A DNA stretch of 64,000 nucleotides, taken from positions 1 to 64,000 of the forward strand of contig JAEUKH010000012.1 in the NCBI GenBank assembly GCA_016792845.1, written 5' to 3'. A program made the translations under genes and the position numbers. Of this stretch, positions 31,119-40,719 are shown piece after piece. The stretch is from Myxococcales bacterium (GTDB lineage: Bacteria > Myxococcota_A > Polyangia > Polyangiales > Ga0077539). Positions within the stretch are counted from its first letter, which is position 1; each line of letters begins with the position of its first letter. Under the pieces are notes generated by a model. That model did not search any database and had not been told where the DNA came from. It saw only the letters and a program-made list of their open reading frames with translations.

Positions 31119-32275
31119 TGTTTGCGCCCGAGGTCACGGTCACCCTGGTCGACACGGTCACCCTGCTGCGCGACGGCGAGGAGGCCTTCCCGGCGATGCT
31201 GGCGGCGCTCGACGCGGCCGAGCACGAGGTGCTCATCGAGATGTATTGGTTCGACGATTCGCCCGTGGCGCGGCGCATGGTCGACATCATGGCCCGCAAG
31301 GCCAGGGCCGGCGTGAAGGTCAGGGTCAGCTACGACGCCATCGGCTCGATCTCGGGCGACCGGGCCATGTACGCGCCGCTCCTCGATGCGGGCGGCGAGG
31401 TGCGCGAGTACAACCCCATCGCGCCCTGGCGGCGGCGCTTCGCCCTCACCCGGGTCTCGCAGCGCGACCACCGAAAGATCATCGTCGTCGACGGGCGCGT
31501 AGGCTTCTGCGGCGGGCTCAACATCGGCCTCCCGTGGATGCCCGCGTCGGAAGGCGGCGGCGGGTGGCGCGACGACGTCGCCCGCATCGAGGGCCCCGCC
31601 GTCGAGGGCCTGCGGCGGCTCTTCTTCGAGACCTGGGCCGTGCTCGGGGGCGCCCTCCCGGCCAACATCGAGCGCCCGATGGCCCGCGAGATCCGCCGTG
31701 ACATTCCGCTGGTGATGGGCCGGGTGACCGCCGCGACGAGCGTCCTCGGGCACGACGCTTGGGGGGCTCAGCGGGCCATCCGTCGCGCGTATCTCTCACG
31801 GCTCCGTCGCGCCACCCGGCGCATCTACCTCGCCAACTCGTACTTCTTGCCCGACCCGACGGTGCGCCGCGCCCTCGAACAAGCGGCCCGCCGCAAGGTC
31901 GAGGTGCGCGTGGTGGTGCCCAAGGTCAGCGACGTCGCCGCGGTGCTCTGGGCCGGCCAGAGCCTCTACCGCCGGCTGCTCATGGCGGGGGTCCACATTC
32001 ATGAGTACACCCGCGGCATCTTGCACGCCAAATCGGGCCTCATCGACGACTGGGCCACCGTCGGGAGCTACAACCTCGACTACATCTCGCTCAGGCAAAA
32101 CCTCGAAGCCAACCTCGTGAGCACCGACCCGGCGTTCGTGCACGCGATGGAGGCGTCGTTTCAGCGAGATTTCAGCACCGCGACCGAAGAGGTGCTCTTG
32201 GCCCGCTGGGTCGAGCGGAGCTTCGTCGAGCGACTCAGGTCGCGCTTCTTCTACCAGCTCCGCAAGTTTCTCTGA
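31118..32275 (+). CDS. Phospholipase D / cardiolipin synthase-family protein
   Basis: 385 residues with two HKD motifs: H118-R-K120 with D125 in QRDHRKIIVVDGRVGFCGGL, and H303-A-K305 with D310 in GILHAKSGLIDDWATVGSYN. These pair to form the covalent phosphatidyl-His active site. The order and spacing fit ClsB-type cardiolipin synthases, which lack N-terminal membrane helices, and none is seen here. The C-terminus is basic and aromatic (RLRSRFFYQLRKFL), suited to peripheral membrane binding. The product is therefore probably cardiolipin or another phosphatidyl transfer product, but nuclease or phospholipase activity cannot be excluded. Start ATG 31118 overlaps the GST stop (TGATG). Confidence 0.88.
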   Translation: MFAPEVTVTLVDTVTLLRDGEEAFPAMLAALDAAEHEVLIEMYWFDDSPVARRMVDIMARKARAGVKVRVSYDAIGSISGDRAMYAPLLDAGGEVREYNPIAPWRRRFALTRVSQRDHRKIIVVDGRVGFCGGLNIGLPWMPASEGGGGWRDDVARIEGPAVEGLRRLFFETWAVLGGALPANIERPMAREIRRDIPLVMGRVTAATSVLGHDAWGAQRAIRRAYLSRLRRATRRIYLANSYFLPDPTVRRALEQAARRKVEVRVVVPKVSDVAAVLWAGQSLYRRLLMAGVHIHEYTRGILHAKSGLIDDWATVGSYNLDYISLRQNLEANLVSTDPAFVHAMEASFQRDFSTATEEVLLARWVERSFVERLRSRFFYQLRKFL

Positions 32276-32430
32276 GCGTCGCGTCGGCGGCGGGGCCGCA
32301 GGGGTGACGAAAGAATCTGTGACAAATGCTCGGCCCTCGGCGATGGTCAGAGCGTATCTAAAGGGCTCACAGAGCCTGAGCGTGGGGGCGCGAAGCCGCG
32401 AACTCCCGCCGAGAAGGGATCGTACTCTCC

Positions 32431-34524
32431 ATGAAGCGAAAGCGGTATCTGGTAGGCAGCCTCGCCCTCGGGAGTCTGCTCGCGATGGGATGTGTCAGCG
32501 GCACGCTGTCGAACGCCCGGTTTCAGGCTGCGCACAACACCTTGGTCGCGGTCGGGGGGGTGGGGCCCTCGCTCGGCCCGGTCGCGCAGGCCTCGCTTGA
32601 GCACGGCGCGCGGGCGCAGTTCGCGGTCAACCTTGAGGCCCGCTGCTACGTGTTCGCGGTCTACGGCGACCGGGGCGTCGAAGACCTCGACCTCTCGCTG
32701 GTGAACGCGAGCGGCCAGCCCGTGGCGAGCGACACCAGCCGCGGCCCCCAGTCGACCCTCTGGCACTGCGTGAGCACCGCGGGCGCCTACACCCTCGCGG
32801 TGCACATGGCCGGCGGCGAGGGCGGCTTCGTGCTGTCGCGGTGGGCCTTGGGCAACAACGACGCCGCGGGCGCCTCCGCGCGCGCGCCGGGCACCTGCGA
32901 AAACCCCTTGCCCCTTCGGCTCAATGAGACCGTCACGGGCAGCACCGCGAGCGGCCGGAGCGAGCACACGGGCACCTGCCTCGGCGGGGGCGAAGAAGAC
33001 GAAGAGGGCGGGGGCCGGAGCGGCGCGCCCGAGCGGGTGTACGCGCTCACCCTCGACCGTCGGCAGCTCGTCACCGTCGCGGTGACCCAAAGCGGCAACT
33101 ACGACGGCGCGGTGTTTGTGCGCAGCGGCGCGTGCGAAGACCGCGGCGCCGAGGTGCCCGCGATGTGCAACGACGACGACGGCGACACCCAGCACTCGCG
33201 GGTGGTGGGCGCCCTCGACCCGGGCACCTACTACATCTTCGTCGACGGGTTCGGCCGCAGCCGCGGCAACTACTCGATGACCGTGACGGCCCGCGACGTG
33301 CCCTCGATGGCCGAGGTCTGCGGGAGCGCCGCGCCGCTCACGCCGAACATGCCCGTGACGGGCCAGCTCAGCGCCCAAGACATCAACCTGTTTCAGTCGA
33401 CCTGCGGGGCAGGGGGCCGCGGCCCCGATCGCGTGTATCGCCTCGAAGTGCCGCAAGAGTCGCGCGTTCAGATCCACCAAGAGAGCGACTACGACGGGGT
33501 GCTCTATGTGCGCTCGGCCTGCGCCGAGCAGCAGCGCGAGGTGGCCTGCAACGACGACGCGGGCGACATCCAGCACTCGCGCATCAACACGGTGCTCGCG
33601 GCGGGCACGTACTACGTCTACACCGACGCGTATCAGTCGAACGCGAGCGGCAATTACACCCTCCAGGCCGACCTCGCGCCGGTCGCCGGCGGGAGCCTCC
33701 CGGGCGACACCTGCGCCGACGCCGTGCCGCTCACCTTGGGCGAGTCGGTCGAGGGCAACACCCTCGCGGCCCACGACGACCTGCGCCCGAGCTGCGCGGC
33801 CGCGACCGACGGCTACGACGTGGTCTACCGCTTCAACCTCGCCACCCGCTCGCGGGTGAAGCTCTGGCTCGACGAGACCGACCTCACCGAAGCCTCAACC
33901 ATCGCGTTGGCCCGCGATTGTGGGCAAATCGCGGCGGGCACTTGCCGCGCCGGGGCCGTGGGCGAGGCGCGCGCGGTCGACCAGATCCTTGAGCCGGGGG
34001 CGTATTTCGTCGTGGTCGACAGCGCCACGCCGCGGCGCTTCGGGCGCTTCAGGCTCAACTCGCGGGTCGACGACGCCGCCGCGGTCGAGCGCCTCTGCCG
34101 CGCGGCGCCCTTGCTCGTGCCGGGCCGCACCGTGAGCGGCACCACCAGCGGGCCCGATCGCTTCCAGGCGAGCTGCGCCGGGGGCGCGCGGAGCGCTGAG
34201 AACCTCTACCGGCTCGTGGTGCGCAGCCGCAGCACCGTGCGCCTCTCGGTCACCAGCACCACCGAGGGCTACGATCCGGCGCTCTACCTCCGCGCGAACT
34301 GCACCGACGCCACCTCGGAGCGGGCCTGCAACGACGACGCCGGCGACGTGCACCACTCGCAGATCGAGACCAACCTCGACCCGGGCACGTACACCGTCTT
34401 CGTCGACGGGTTCAGCGCCAACAACGCCGGGGCGTACACCCTCGATGTGCAGCTGATGCCCGCCTCGGGGGCCCCCAACCGCCCCATCACGCCGACGCCC
34501 CCGCGCCCGCCCGTTCGGCGCTGA
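32431..34524 (+). CDS. Lipoprotein with five pre-peptidase-like repeats
   Basis: 697 residues. MKRKRYLVGSLALGSLLAMG followed by Cys is a lipoprotein signal. The chain has about five repeats of 120 residues resembling PPC beta-sandwiches. The best conserved parts are YDGAVFVRSGACEDRGAEVP, CNDDDGDTQHSRVVGALDPG, TYYIFVDGFG; then YDGVLYVRSACAEQQREVAC, NDDAGDIQHSRINTVLAAGT; and near the end YDPALYLRANCTDATSERAC, NDDAGDVHHSQIETNLDPGT. Each has a Cys pair and an NDD-G-D-HS block that may bind calcium. The tail is Pro-rich. Like the protein at 24379-26328 it carries no peptidase domain. It is transcribed alone, 155 bp after the previous gene. Confidence 0.8.
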   Translation: MKRKRYLVGSLALGSLLAMGCVSGTLSNARFQAAHNTLVAVGGVGPSLGPVAQASLEHGARAQFAVNLEARCYVFAVYGDRGVEDLDLSLVNASGQPVASDTSRGPQSTLWHCVSTAGAYTLAVHMAGGEGGFVLSRWALGNNDAAGASARAPGTCENPLPLRLNETVTGSTASGRSEHTGTCLGGGEEDEEGGGRSGAPERVYALTLDRRQLVTVAVTQSGNYDGAVFVRSGACEDRGAEVPAMCNDDDGDTQHSRVVGALDPGTYYIFVDGFGRSRGNYSMTVTARDVPSMAEVCGSAAPLTPNMPVTGQLSAQDINLFQSTCGAGGRGPDRVYRLEVPQESRVQIHQESDYDGVLYVRSACAEQQREVACNDDAGDIQHSRINTVLAAGTYYVYTDAYQSNASGNYTLQADLAPVAGGSLPGDTCADAVPLTLGESVEGNTLAAHDDLRPSCAAATDGYDVVYRFNLATRSRVKLWLDETDLTEASTIALARDCGQIAAGTCRAGAVGEARAVDQILEPGAYFVVVDSATPRRFGRFRLNSRVDDAAAVERLCRAAPLLVPGRTVSGTTSGPDRFQASCAGGARSAENLYRLVVRSRSTVRLSVTSTTEGYDPALYLRANCTDATSERACNDDAGDVHHSQIETNLDPGTYTVFVDGFSANNAGAYTLDVQLMPASGAPNRPITPTPPRPPVRR

Positions 34525-34535
34525 GTCTCGCGGTA

Positions 34536-34551
34536 CGGGCCTCGGGGCCCG
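34536..34551 (+). terminator. GC-rich hairpin after the lipoprotein gene
   Basis: CGGGCC-TCGG-GGCCCG is a perfect 6-bp stem, 12 bp beyond the stop of the lipoprotein gene at 32431-34524. No T-run follows, so termination is only possible. Confidence 0.35.
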
Positions 34552-34707
34552 CGAAGCGCCGCCCTGTGTAGCCAACGCTGCGCGGGGCGGTCTCGCGTTG
34601 GGGGCGTCGCGAAGGGCTGCGCCGCGGCGCGTTTTGGAGTATGACGCCGCACCCCTCGAAGACCCAGACGCTTCGCCCCGACGCGGCGAAGAGGAGCCCA
34701 CGTCACC

Positions 34708-35265
34708 ATGTTGGATGAGATTCTCGCCGAGCTGAAGACCTCGACCGCAAAGGCCCACGAGGCCCTCAAGCGCGAGCTGTCGAGGCTCCGCACGGGCCGC
34801 GCCAACCCGTCGATGCTCGACGGCGTCCGCGTTGATTATTACGGCACCCCGACGCCCATCGCGTCGATGGCCACCATCTCGGTGCCCGAGCCGCGCCTGC
34901 TTCAGATCAAGGTGTGGGAGCGCGGGCAATCGAAGGCCGTCGACAAGGCCATTCGCGAGGCCGACCTGGGCCTGAACCCGCAGGTCGACGGCGACATCTT
35001 GCGCATCCCGCTCCCGCCGTTGACCGAAGAGCGTCGCCGCGAGATCGCCAAGGGTGCCCGCAAGCACGGCGAAGAGAGCAAGATCGCGATTCGGCACAAC
35101 CGCAAAGACGCCAAAGACATGATCGACCAGCTCGTGGCCGACGGCGATTGCAGCGAAGACGAAGGCGACGCCGCGTGGAAGCGCGCCGAAGAGCTCGTCT
35201 CGGCCGCGGTGAAGACCGTCGACGAGATCGTGGCGCAGAAAGAAAAAGACATCATGACGGTGTGA
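34708..35265 (+). CDS. frr: Ribosome recycling factor
   Basis: 185 residues, full length. It splits the post-termination ribosome together with EF-G. Conserved stretches are LKRELSRLRTGRANPSMLDG (about 21-40), VDYYGTPTPIASMATISVPE, DGDILRIPLPPLTEERRREI and AIRHNRKDAKDMIDQLVADG. The three-helix bundle plus hairpin order is normal. In many bacteria frr follows pyrH, but here the upstream gene is a lipoprotein, so the usual tsf-pyrH-frr grouping is broken. About 180 bp of upstream sequence includes a TATGAC, a possible -10. The outer-membrane-like gene follows after 30 bp. Confidence 0.95.
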   Translation: MLDEILAELKTSTAKAHEALKRELSRLRTGRANPSMLDGVRVDYYGTPTPIASMATISVPEPRLLQIKVWERGQSKAVDKAIREADLGLNPQVDGDILRIPLPPLTEERRREIAKGARKHGEESKIAIRHNRKDAKDMIDQLVADGDCSEDEGDAAWKRAEELVSAAVKTVDEIVAQKEKDIMTV

Positions 35266-35295
35266 GCGCGCCCGGGGTACCCTCGGCGCAGCATC

Positions 35296-36108
35296 ATGAC
35301 CCTCGTGCGGCCCCTTTGGGGCGTAGCGGCGCTCGTCGCAACACTCTCCTGGGCCCCTTCAGTGTCGGCCCAAAGCCCCGCCGCCGCGGCGCCTCGCTAC
35401 GATCATCTTCGGCGCCCCTTGGTGCTCGCACCGCGCGCGGTGACGCTCCAGTACGGCCTCGGCTTCGCGGCAAGCACCGTGGGCACCGAAGATGCGGGCG
35501 CGGGCGTCGGGTTCAACGCCTCGGTCGGGCTGTTTCGCAATTTCGAGCTTGAGGTCGGCAGCGCCTTCCGGGCGAGCGCGCTCGTGCCCGATCGCTTCGT
35601 GCGCGTGGGGCGCGAAGAGATCTACCAGGTCGGCACCTCGATCGTCTCGAACCCGTACTTCGTCGCGCGGTACGCCTTCTTGCGCCGGCGCGGGGTGCAG
35701 GTCGGGGGCGAGCTCCGCACGCTCATCCCGGTGGCCGCGCAGACCGTCGTGAGCTGGGGCGCGGGCCTGCCGATTCACGCGCAGTTCGGGGCCTTCCGCG
35801 TCGAGTCGGGGCTCTTCTATCAGGCCATGCAGAGCGACACCGCGCCGGTGCGCGACGTGCTGAACGTGCCGCTTCGCCTCTGGGTCGGCGCGGGCGACCG
35901 CTGGATGTTCGGCCTCCTCGTCGATTTCGCGCGCGCGAACGTCTTTCACGCGCTGACCTCGGTCACCCGGGTCTCGCTGGCTCTCGCGGTTCGGTATCAA
36001 CTCAGGGCTGAGTTCGCGGTGTTGGGGCAGCTGGTGGCCCCCGCGGTGGAGCCCTTCGGCTTTGACAGCCGCGGGGTCGCGGTGGCCTTCGAGTCACGCT
36101 TCCCCTGA
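35296..36108 (+). CDS. Predicted outer-membrane beta-barrel protein
   Basis: 270 residues with a cleavable signal (MTLVRPLWGVAALVATLSWA, cut after SVSA). The mature chain is built of amphipathic strands: VTLQYGLGFAASTVGTEDAG, VGFNASVGLFRNFELEVGSA, RYAFLRRRGVQVGGELRTLI, LPIHAQFGAFRVESGLFYQA, and a final strand ending in Phe before the stop (GVAVAFESRFP), a common outer-membrane insertion pattern. No family was identified. It lies 30 bp after frr on the same strand, so it may be read through from it, and converges on the DUF362 gene. Confidence 0.72.
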   Translation: MTLVRPLWGVAALVATLSWAPSVSAQSPAAAAPRYDHLRRPLVLAPRAVTLQYGLGFAASTVGTEDAGAGVGFNASVGLFRNFELEVGSAFRASALVPDRFVRVGREEIYQVGTSIVSNPYFVARYAFLRRRGVQVGGELRTLIPVAAQTVVSWGAGLPIHAQFGAFRVESGLFYQAMQSDTAPVRDVLNVPLRLWVGAGDRWMFGLLVDFARANVFHALTSVTRVSLALAVRYQLRAEFAVLGQLVAPAVEPFGFDSRGVAVAFESRFP

Positions 36109-36126
36109 GCGGGAGGGCCGAGGCGC

Positions 36127-37173
36127 TCAGGCGAGGGTGACGACGCGGGTGTTGATGCGGGCGCGGTCGGCGACGCCGAGCCCGAGCCGCTCGCCCTCTT
36201 CGAGGTAACGCACCGGGAGCCCGCGGGCCTGGAGCGTGCCCATGCCGTGCGAGGTGCGGAGCTGGTCGACGATGTCGCTGCCGACGCGGTCGAGGGCTAC
36301 GGGGTCGGTGCTGGCGAGCACGCACTCGAGCGCGACGCGGTGCTCGGGGTTGTCGCGAGGGCCGCCGTGGTAGACGGCCTTGAAGCCGTCCATGATGTGG
36401 AGCCGCGAGCGGGTGCGGATCGCGTCGTGGTGAAAGAGCTCTGCGATCTGGGGCGAACAGAGGTGGCGATGGAAGGCCTCGGGGTTCTTGATCGACCCGT
36501 GGGTCATGTTCTTCATCGCGCCGGTGAAGCCCGACAGCGAGTGGTCTTTGATGAGCGGCACGCCGATCACCGCGGTGGCCTCAAGGAGCGGCGTCGCGTA
36601 CCAGGTGCGGCCCGACGCGACGCGGGTCTCGGGCGAGAGCCGGGTGCCGTTGTGGCACTGCACCCTCACGCCGGTCGGCAAGGCGCGGGCGCTGACCCGC
36701 GTGGCCGCGAGGAAGCTGTCCCACTGGTCGTAGACGGTGATGTTGGCGGCGGGCACCCCGGCGGCGATCACCCCGGCCACGATGGCTTCGACGACCTCTT
36801 TGTTCGAAGCCATGTTGCGCAGCCCGAGACCGTTCACCTTCACCGCGACGCGGTCGCTCGGGTGCACAAACTGCCGCCACGCCTGCGCGAGGTCGTTACG
36901 GCCTGCGAGCTCCATCACCACCTTGTTGACCATCTCGGTGGCCGCTTCAGGCCGCGGAAAGAGGTTACCCGGTCGCAGCGAACCGGCCTTGTTGACCCGC
37001 ACCACGCGCCCCGGCGTGGTCATCGGCCGAAAGCCCGTCGGCGGCGTCGCCGCGAAGTTGAAACCGCCCGCCGCGGGCTGCTGCTGCTGGGCCATCGCCT
37101 CGGTGGCCGCGAGGGTCGCCGCAGCGCCCGCAGCAACCCCGAGAAAGTCACGACGATCAATGTCATTGGCCAT
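36127..37173 (-). CDS. DUF362 protein exported by the Tat pathway
   Basis: 348 residues. MANDIDRRDFLGVAAGAAAT is a twin-arginine signal (R7-R8, then hydrophobic GVAAGAAATLAATEAMA), so the protein is exported folded. The body matches the DUF362 family: DRVAVKVNGLGLRNMASNKE, VVEAIVAGVIAAGVPAANIT, LLEATAVIGVPLIKDHSLSG, TGAMKNMTHGSIKNPEAFHR and ECVLASTDPVALDRVGSDIV. DUF362 proteins often carry Fe-S clusters, but no ferredoxin CxxC motif is present in this one, and its function is unknown. ATG 37173 is chosen because it gives the intact Tat motif. It is the last of three same-strand genes after the helicase and the methyltransferase. Confidence 0.85.
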   Translation of the reverse strand: MANDIDRRDFLGVAAGAAATLAATEAMAQQQQPAAGGFNFAATPPTGFRPMTTPGRVVRVNKAGSLRPGNLFPRPEAATEMVNKVVMELAGRNDLAQAWRQFVHPSDRVAVKVNGLGLRNMASNKEVVEAIVAGVIAAGVPAANITVYDQWDSFLAATRVSARALPTGVRVQCHNGTRLSPETRVASGRTWYATPLLEATAVIGVPLIKDHSLSGFTGAMKNMTHGSIKNPEAFHRHLCSPQIAELFHHDAIRTRSRLHIMDGFKAVYHGGPRDNPEHRVALECVLASTDPVALDRVGSDIVDQLRTSHGMGTLQARGLPVRYLEEGERLGLGVADRARINTRVVTLA

Positions 37174-37266
37174 TGGGTTCGCTCCATCCGTGCGCGCTGC
37201 GACTGGCGCCCGCGCGTCGGCAGAGACGTAGCACGCCCCGCGGCCCCGCAACACTCCGCGACAGCG

Positions 37267-38745
37267 TTAGCGTACGACCCGAAGCACGCCCCGGGCGAGG
37301 AGCTCGCGCACCATCCGCAGCACCTCGGCCTCGACCGCGGTCGCTTGGGTCTCGAGCAGCGCCGCGTAGGCCGCGATGGCGTGCCCGAGGCTCGGCGACT
37401 CGTCAAGGCACTGCACCAACGCCAAGGCCGACTCTGAGAGCGACTGTTCGCCCTGCCAGCTCCCCGGAAAGCTCACGCTCACCTGGCTCTGCGCGTTGCG
37501 ATCGGCCGCGCCGCGCCGCTCGACGAACTGCGCCCCGGGGGCCACCGAGAGCTTGTGCCCGACCAGCGCGGTCGGAGGCAGCGACGCGTGCCCGAGGCCC
37601 GCTTCGAGCACCGCCAGGGCCTCGACCGAGAAGCGCGCCACGCTCGGCAAGGGCAACACGATGGTGCTCTGATCGGGGCGCGGCACCTTCGGGAGGCTCA
37701 GCGTCAAGAGCGTCTGCGACGACTCGCGCGCCCCGAGGCCCGTCATGTGCGCGAGGTACCGGTGCGCCGTCTCGGCGTAGCGCGCGCCGAAGGTCGGGTC
37801 TTCGACGTTGGCGTACGCCATCGCCGCCTGGTCGATCGAGTGGCCGCGCGCGATGAGGAGCAAGAGGTCGACCGGGGCGTCGCCCAAGGCCGCGCGAATG
37901 CGCCCGTGGGGAGGCTCCTTGGGCCGCATCAGAAGGTCGATCCGGAAGTGCGCCCGCCCCCCCGCGACGAGCCGCGCGGGCGTCTGCGCGATCATCCTCA
38001 AAGCGAGCTCGTCACCCCAGCGACCGCCGTGCAAGAACGTGGTCTCGGCGCCCTCTTCGGGGTTCATCACGAAGGGCGGCTGGGCCACGATGAGGTCGAA
38101 GCGCGCGTCGCCCACCGACGCGTAAATGTCGCTCACGAGGAAGCGCGCCGTGAGGCCGTTGAGCCGCGCGTTGATCTCGGCCATCGCGACGGCCCGCGGG
38201 TTGATGTCGAGGCCCACCGCGTCGGCGCCCCGCGACGCCGCCAAGAGCGCCAGCGTGCCCGAACCGCAGCCCAGATCGAGCACCCGGCCGGCGCCCTCCA
38301 TGGGCACGAGGCCCGAGAGCGCGTGGGTCGTCGCCCCGGGGCCCATCGCCACCTCGGGGTCGCCCGTGAGCACGTCGCCGAGGAGCCACAGACCGAAGTA
38401 CGGAGACAGCCGCAGCGGGGCCACAAAGCCCCCCTCGGCGGCCACGATCAGGCCGCGCAGCGCCGCCAGCGCGAAGGTGTCACCGAAGGCCTCGCGCGCC
38501 TCGGGCTCGGTCAGCACGTCGTCGTAGAGAAACAGGCGGGTGAGCGCCGCGCCCGCGCTCTTCTCTTGCCGGAGCCTCCACTGAACAATCGGGAGCCGCA
38601 CCGCATCGAGCTGATTGGGCAAGATCGCCTCTGCGGCGCCGAGCCGCTCGAAGACGAAGCCCACGCGCTTGAAGTGTTCTCGCAGCGCCTCGCCTTCGGC
38701 AGAGGTCAGCGCTGAGAGTGCCCCGAGACTGTGTACCCCTCGCAT
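37267..38745 (-). CDS. Class I methyltransferase with QPPF motif and extended C-terminal region
   Basis: 492 residues from ATG 38745, one codon after a GTG. Residues 1-140 are a helical N-terminal domain. The AdoMet-binding core follows: VLDLGCGSGTLALLAASRGA (155-174), AVGLDINPRAVAMAEINARL (176-195) and the catalytic-type segment FDLIVAQPPFVMNPEEGAET (216-235). QPPF stands where N/D-PPY/F occurs in N-methylating enzymes of the PrmC, RlmG and TrmN6 type, so the target is probably a Gln, an adenine or a guanine amino group. The C-terminal third (about 330-492) has no recognised motif. The gene is 36 bp downstream of the SF1 helicase on the same strand. Confidence 0.82.
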   Translation of the reverse strand: MRGVHSLGALSALTSAEGEALREHFKRVGFVFERLGAAEAILPNQLDAVRLPIVQWRLRQEKSAGAALTRLFLYDDVLTEPEAREAFGDTFALAALRGLIVAAEGGFVAPLRLSPYFGLWLLGDVLTGDPEVAMGPGATTHALSGLVPMEGAGRVLDLGCGSGTLALLAASRGADAVGLDINPRAVAMAEINARLNGLTARFLVSDIYASVGDARFDLIVAQPPFVMNPEEGAETTFLHGGRWGDELALRMIAQTPARLVAGGRAHFRIDLLMRPKEPPHGRIRAALGDAPVDLLLLIARGHSIDQAAMAYANVEDPTFGARYAETAHRYLAHMTGLGARESSQTLLTLSLPKVPRPDQSTIVLPLPSVARFSVEALAVLEAGLGHASLPPTALVGHKLSVAPGAQFVERRGAADRNAQSQVSVSFPGSWQGEQSLSESALALVQCLDESPSLGHAIAAYAALLETQATAVEAEVLRMVRELLARGVLRVVR

Positions 38746-38781
38746 CACGCCCCGGAGGGTGCGCGACCATGGCCGACGGGG

Positions 38782-40719
38782 TCAACCATCACCCGCATCG
38801 GGCCAGTCCCAGACCGTGCGGGCGCCGCCGTGGGCCGCGGCGTGGTCGGCAAAATCAGAGAAATATCGCTGTGTTACCAAGGTTCCGAGGTCGCCTACGA
38901 CGAAGAGGTGGCGGCGCGCGCGGGTGAAGGCGACGTTCATGCGCCGCAGGTCGTTGAGAAAGCCGAGGGTGCCGGTGTCATTCGAGCGCACGCAGCTCAC
39001 CAAGATGGCGTCTTTCTCACGCCCCTGAAACGCGTCGACGGTGTCGATCTCGACCTCGTCTGAGAGGCCCCCGCGCCTCGCCTCGTCGCGGAGCCGCGCC
39101 ACCTGCGCCGCGTAAGGCGTCACCATCGCCAGCTCGCCGGGCGCGAGGCCCGCCCCCACCAGCCTGAGCGCCTGACCCACCACCCACCGCGCCTCGTCGG
39201 GGTTCTCAAGGCTCTCAGAGTCGCCGGGGCTCTCTTCGTTCGCGCCGCGGCCGCTCGTGTCGAGAAACAGCACCGGCGGAGCATCGAGCACCGCCTCCGC
39301 CGAGACACGGTCTGAGAGGTCGCGCGCGGCCACCGAGGGGTGCGCCCTGAGCGCGCCGTGGTAGGTCGCGTGCGAGGCAAACTCCATGATCGCCGCGTGC
39401 ATGCGATGCTGCTCTCTCAAGAGGGTGCTGTGGCCCTCGCCGAAGCGCGCGATGAGCCGCTCGAAGAGGCTCCGCCCGAGCCCCGCCTGCGCCGCCCGGG
39501 GGCTGATCACCGTGGGCCCGAGCTGCAAGTGATCGCCCCCCAGCACCACCTTGGGCGCCCGCAAGAACGCCACCAGCGCGAGGGGCTCGATGGCCTGCGT
39601 GGCCTCGTCGAGCACGGCCACGTCGAAGTCGAGGCTCCGAAGGTCGTGCCCGGCGGCGACCGAGCAGGTGGCCGCGATCACCCGCGCGCGATCGAGCACC
39701 ACGGCGGTGGCGCGGCGCTCCATCGCGCGGGCCTCGTTGAGCATCGCGCGGCCCTCTTCACGCGCCGAGCGGGCGTTGCTCATGCGGTGGGCGCTCCTGC
39801 CTTGGGCGCGCTGCTTTCGCGCGTAGCCCATGAGCCCGAAGCCCTCGGCGAAGAGCGATTGCGCCACGCTGTACTCGGCCTGCCGTTCGACCCGCGCGTC
39901 GAGGGTGAGGGGGTGCAGCGCGACGCTCACCCGCGCAGGGTGACCCACCCGAACAGGGTCAAGGCCCGCGTGGTCGAGGCGCTCGGTGAGGTGATCGACC
40001 GCCGCGTTGCTCGGCGCGAGGCAGAGCACCTTGCGCCCGCGCGCCACCTCGGCCGCGACGAAGGCCACGAGGGCGGTCGTCTTGCCGGTGCCGGGAGGCC
40101 CGTGCACGATGTACAATTCCTCTGCCGCGAGGGCGCGCGTGAGGGCCTCGCGCTGCTCGGGGTTGAGCCCCTCGGCGGGCACGACCTCGGGGGGCCGCGC
40201 GACCCACGGCTCGACCTCGCCGGTGAGCAGCGCGCGTCGGCGGTTGGCGCCGGCGTCACGGGCGCTCGCCAGCGCGTCGAGCACGCCGCGGGCTCGGGTG
40301 AAGGTCACCTCGTCGGCCTCGAGCTCGACCGTCACGCGGCCCTCGATGAGCCAGCCCGGTGGCGTGTCGTCGAAGCTCAGGCTCAGCCGCTCGCGCTGGC
40401 GCCGATGCACCACCGCCCGGAGGGCCTCGTGCTGTTGGGCCGTGGCGCTGCGTCGCGGGTGCACCGAGACGATGTCGCCCGCGCCGATGCGGGTCTCAAG
40501 CGGCGCGCGCTCAGGGTGCTCGAGGTCGACGATGATGCGGCCGCCGAGGCCGACGCGGTCGTCGACGCAGACCAAGGGGTCGAGCGCGATGCCGCGGGCT
40601 ACCCGGGCCGAGAGGTCGAGCGTCGCGCGGAGCTGCGCGATGCGCTCGGCGACGGCGTCACGCTCAAGGTTGAGCCACTGCCCCAGGGTCTCAAACCACG
40701 CGGTGTTCTCTCGTGCCAT
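38782..40719 (-). CDS. SF1 (UPF1/IGHMBP2-like) helicase
   Basis: 645 residues from ATG 40719. RecA-like motor: motif I VHGPPGTGKTTALVAFVAAE (206-225), Ia LCLAPSNAAVDHLTERLDHA, II FDVAVLDEATQAIEPLALVA, III KVVLGGDHLQLGPTVISPRA, IV MVTPYAAQVARLRDEARRGG, V DTVDAFQGREKDAILVSCVR and VI NVAFTRARRHLFVVGDLGTL. This is the DNA2/NAM7 AAA_11-AAA_12 arrangement. Residues 1-180 form an N-terminal OB/SH3-like region as in IGHMBP2. It probably unwinds DNA or RNA with 5'-3' polarity. The gene is directly downstream of the tRNA-Sec gene (109 bp) on the same strand and precedes the methyltransferase by 36 bp. No nuclease domain is seen. Confidence 0.92.
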   Translation of the reverse strand: MARENTAWFETLGQWLNLERDAVAERIAQLRATLDLSARVARGIALDPLVCVDDRVGLGGRIIVDLEHPERAPLETRIGAGDIVSVHPRRSATAQQHEALRAVVHRRQRERLSLSFDDTPPGWLIEGRVTVELEADEVTFTRARGVLDALASARDAGANRRRALLTGEVEPWVARPPEVVPAEGLNPEQREALTRALAAEELYIVHGPPGTGKTTALVAFVAAEVARGRKVLCLAPSNAAVDHLTERLDHAGLDPVRVGHPARVSVALHPLTLDARVERQAEYSVAQSLFAEGFGLMGYARKQRAQGRSAHRMSNARSAREEGRAMLNEARAMERRATAVVLDRARVIAATCSVAAGHDLRSLDFDVAVLDEATQAIEPLALVAFLRAPKVVLGGDHLQLGPTVISPRAAQAGLGRSLFERLIARFGEGHSTLLREQHRMHAAIMEFASHATYHGALRAHPSVAARDLSDRVSAEAVLDAPPVLFLDTSGRGANEESPGDSESLENPDEARWVVGQALRLVGAGLAPGELAMVTPYAAQVARLRDEARRGGLSDEVEIDTVDAFQGREKDAILVSCVRSNDTGTLGFLNDLRRMNVAFTRARRHLFVVGDLGTLVTQRYFSDFADHAAAHGGARTVWDWPDAGDG

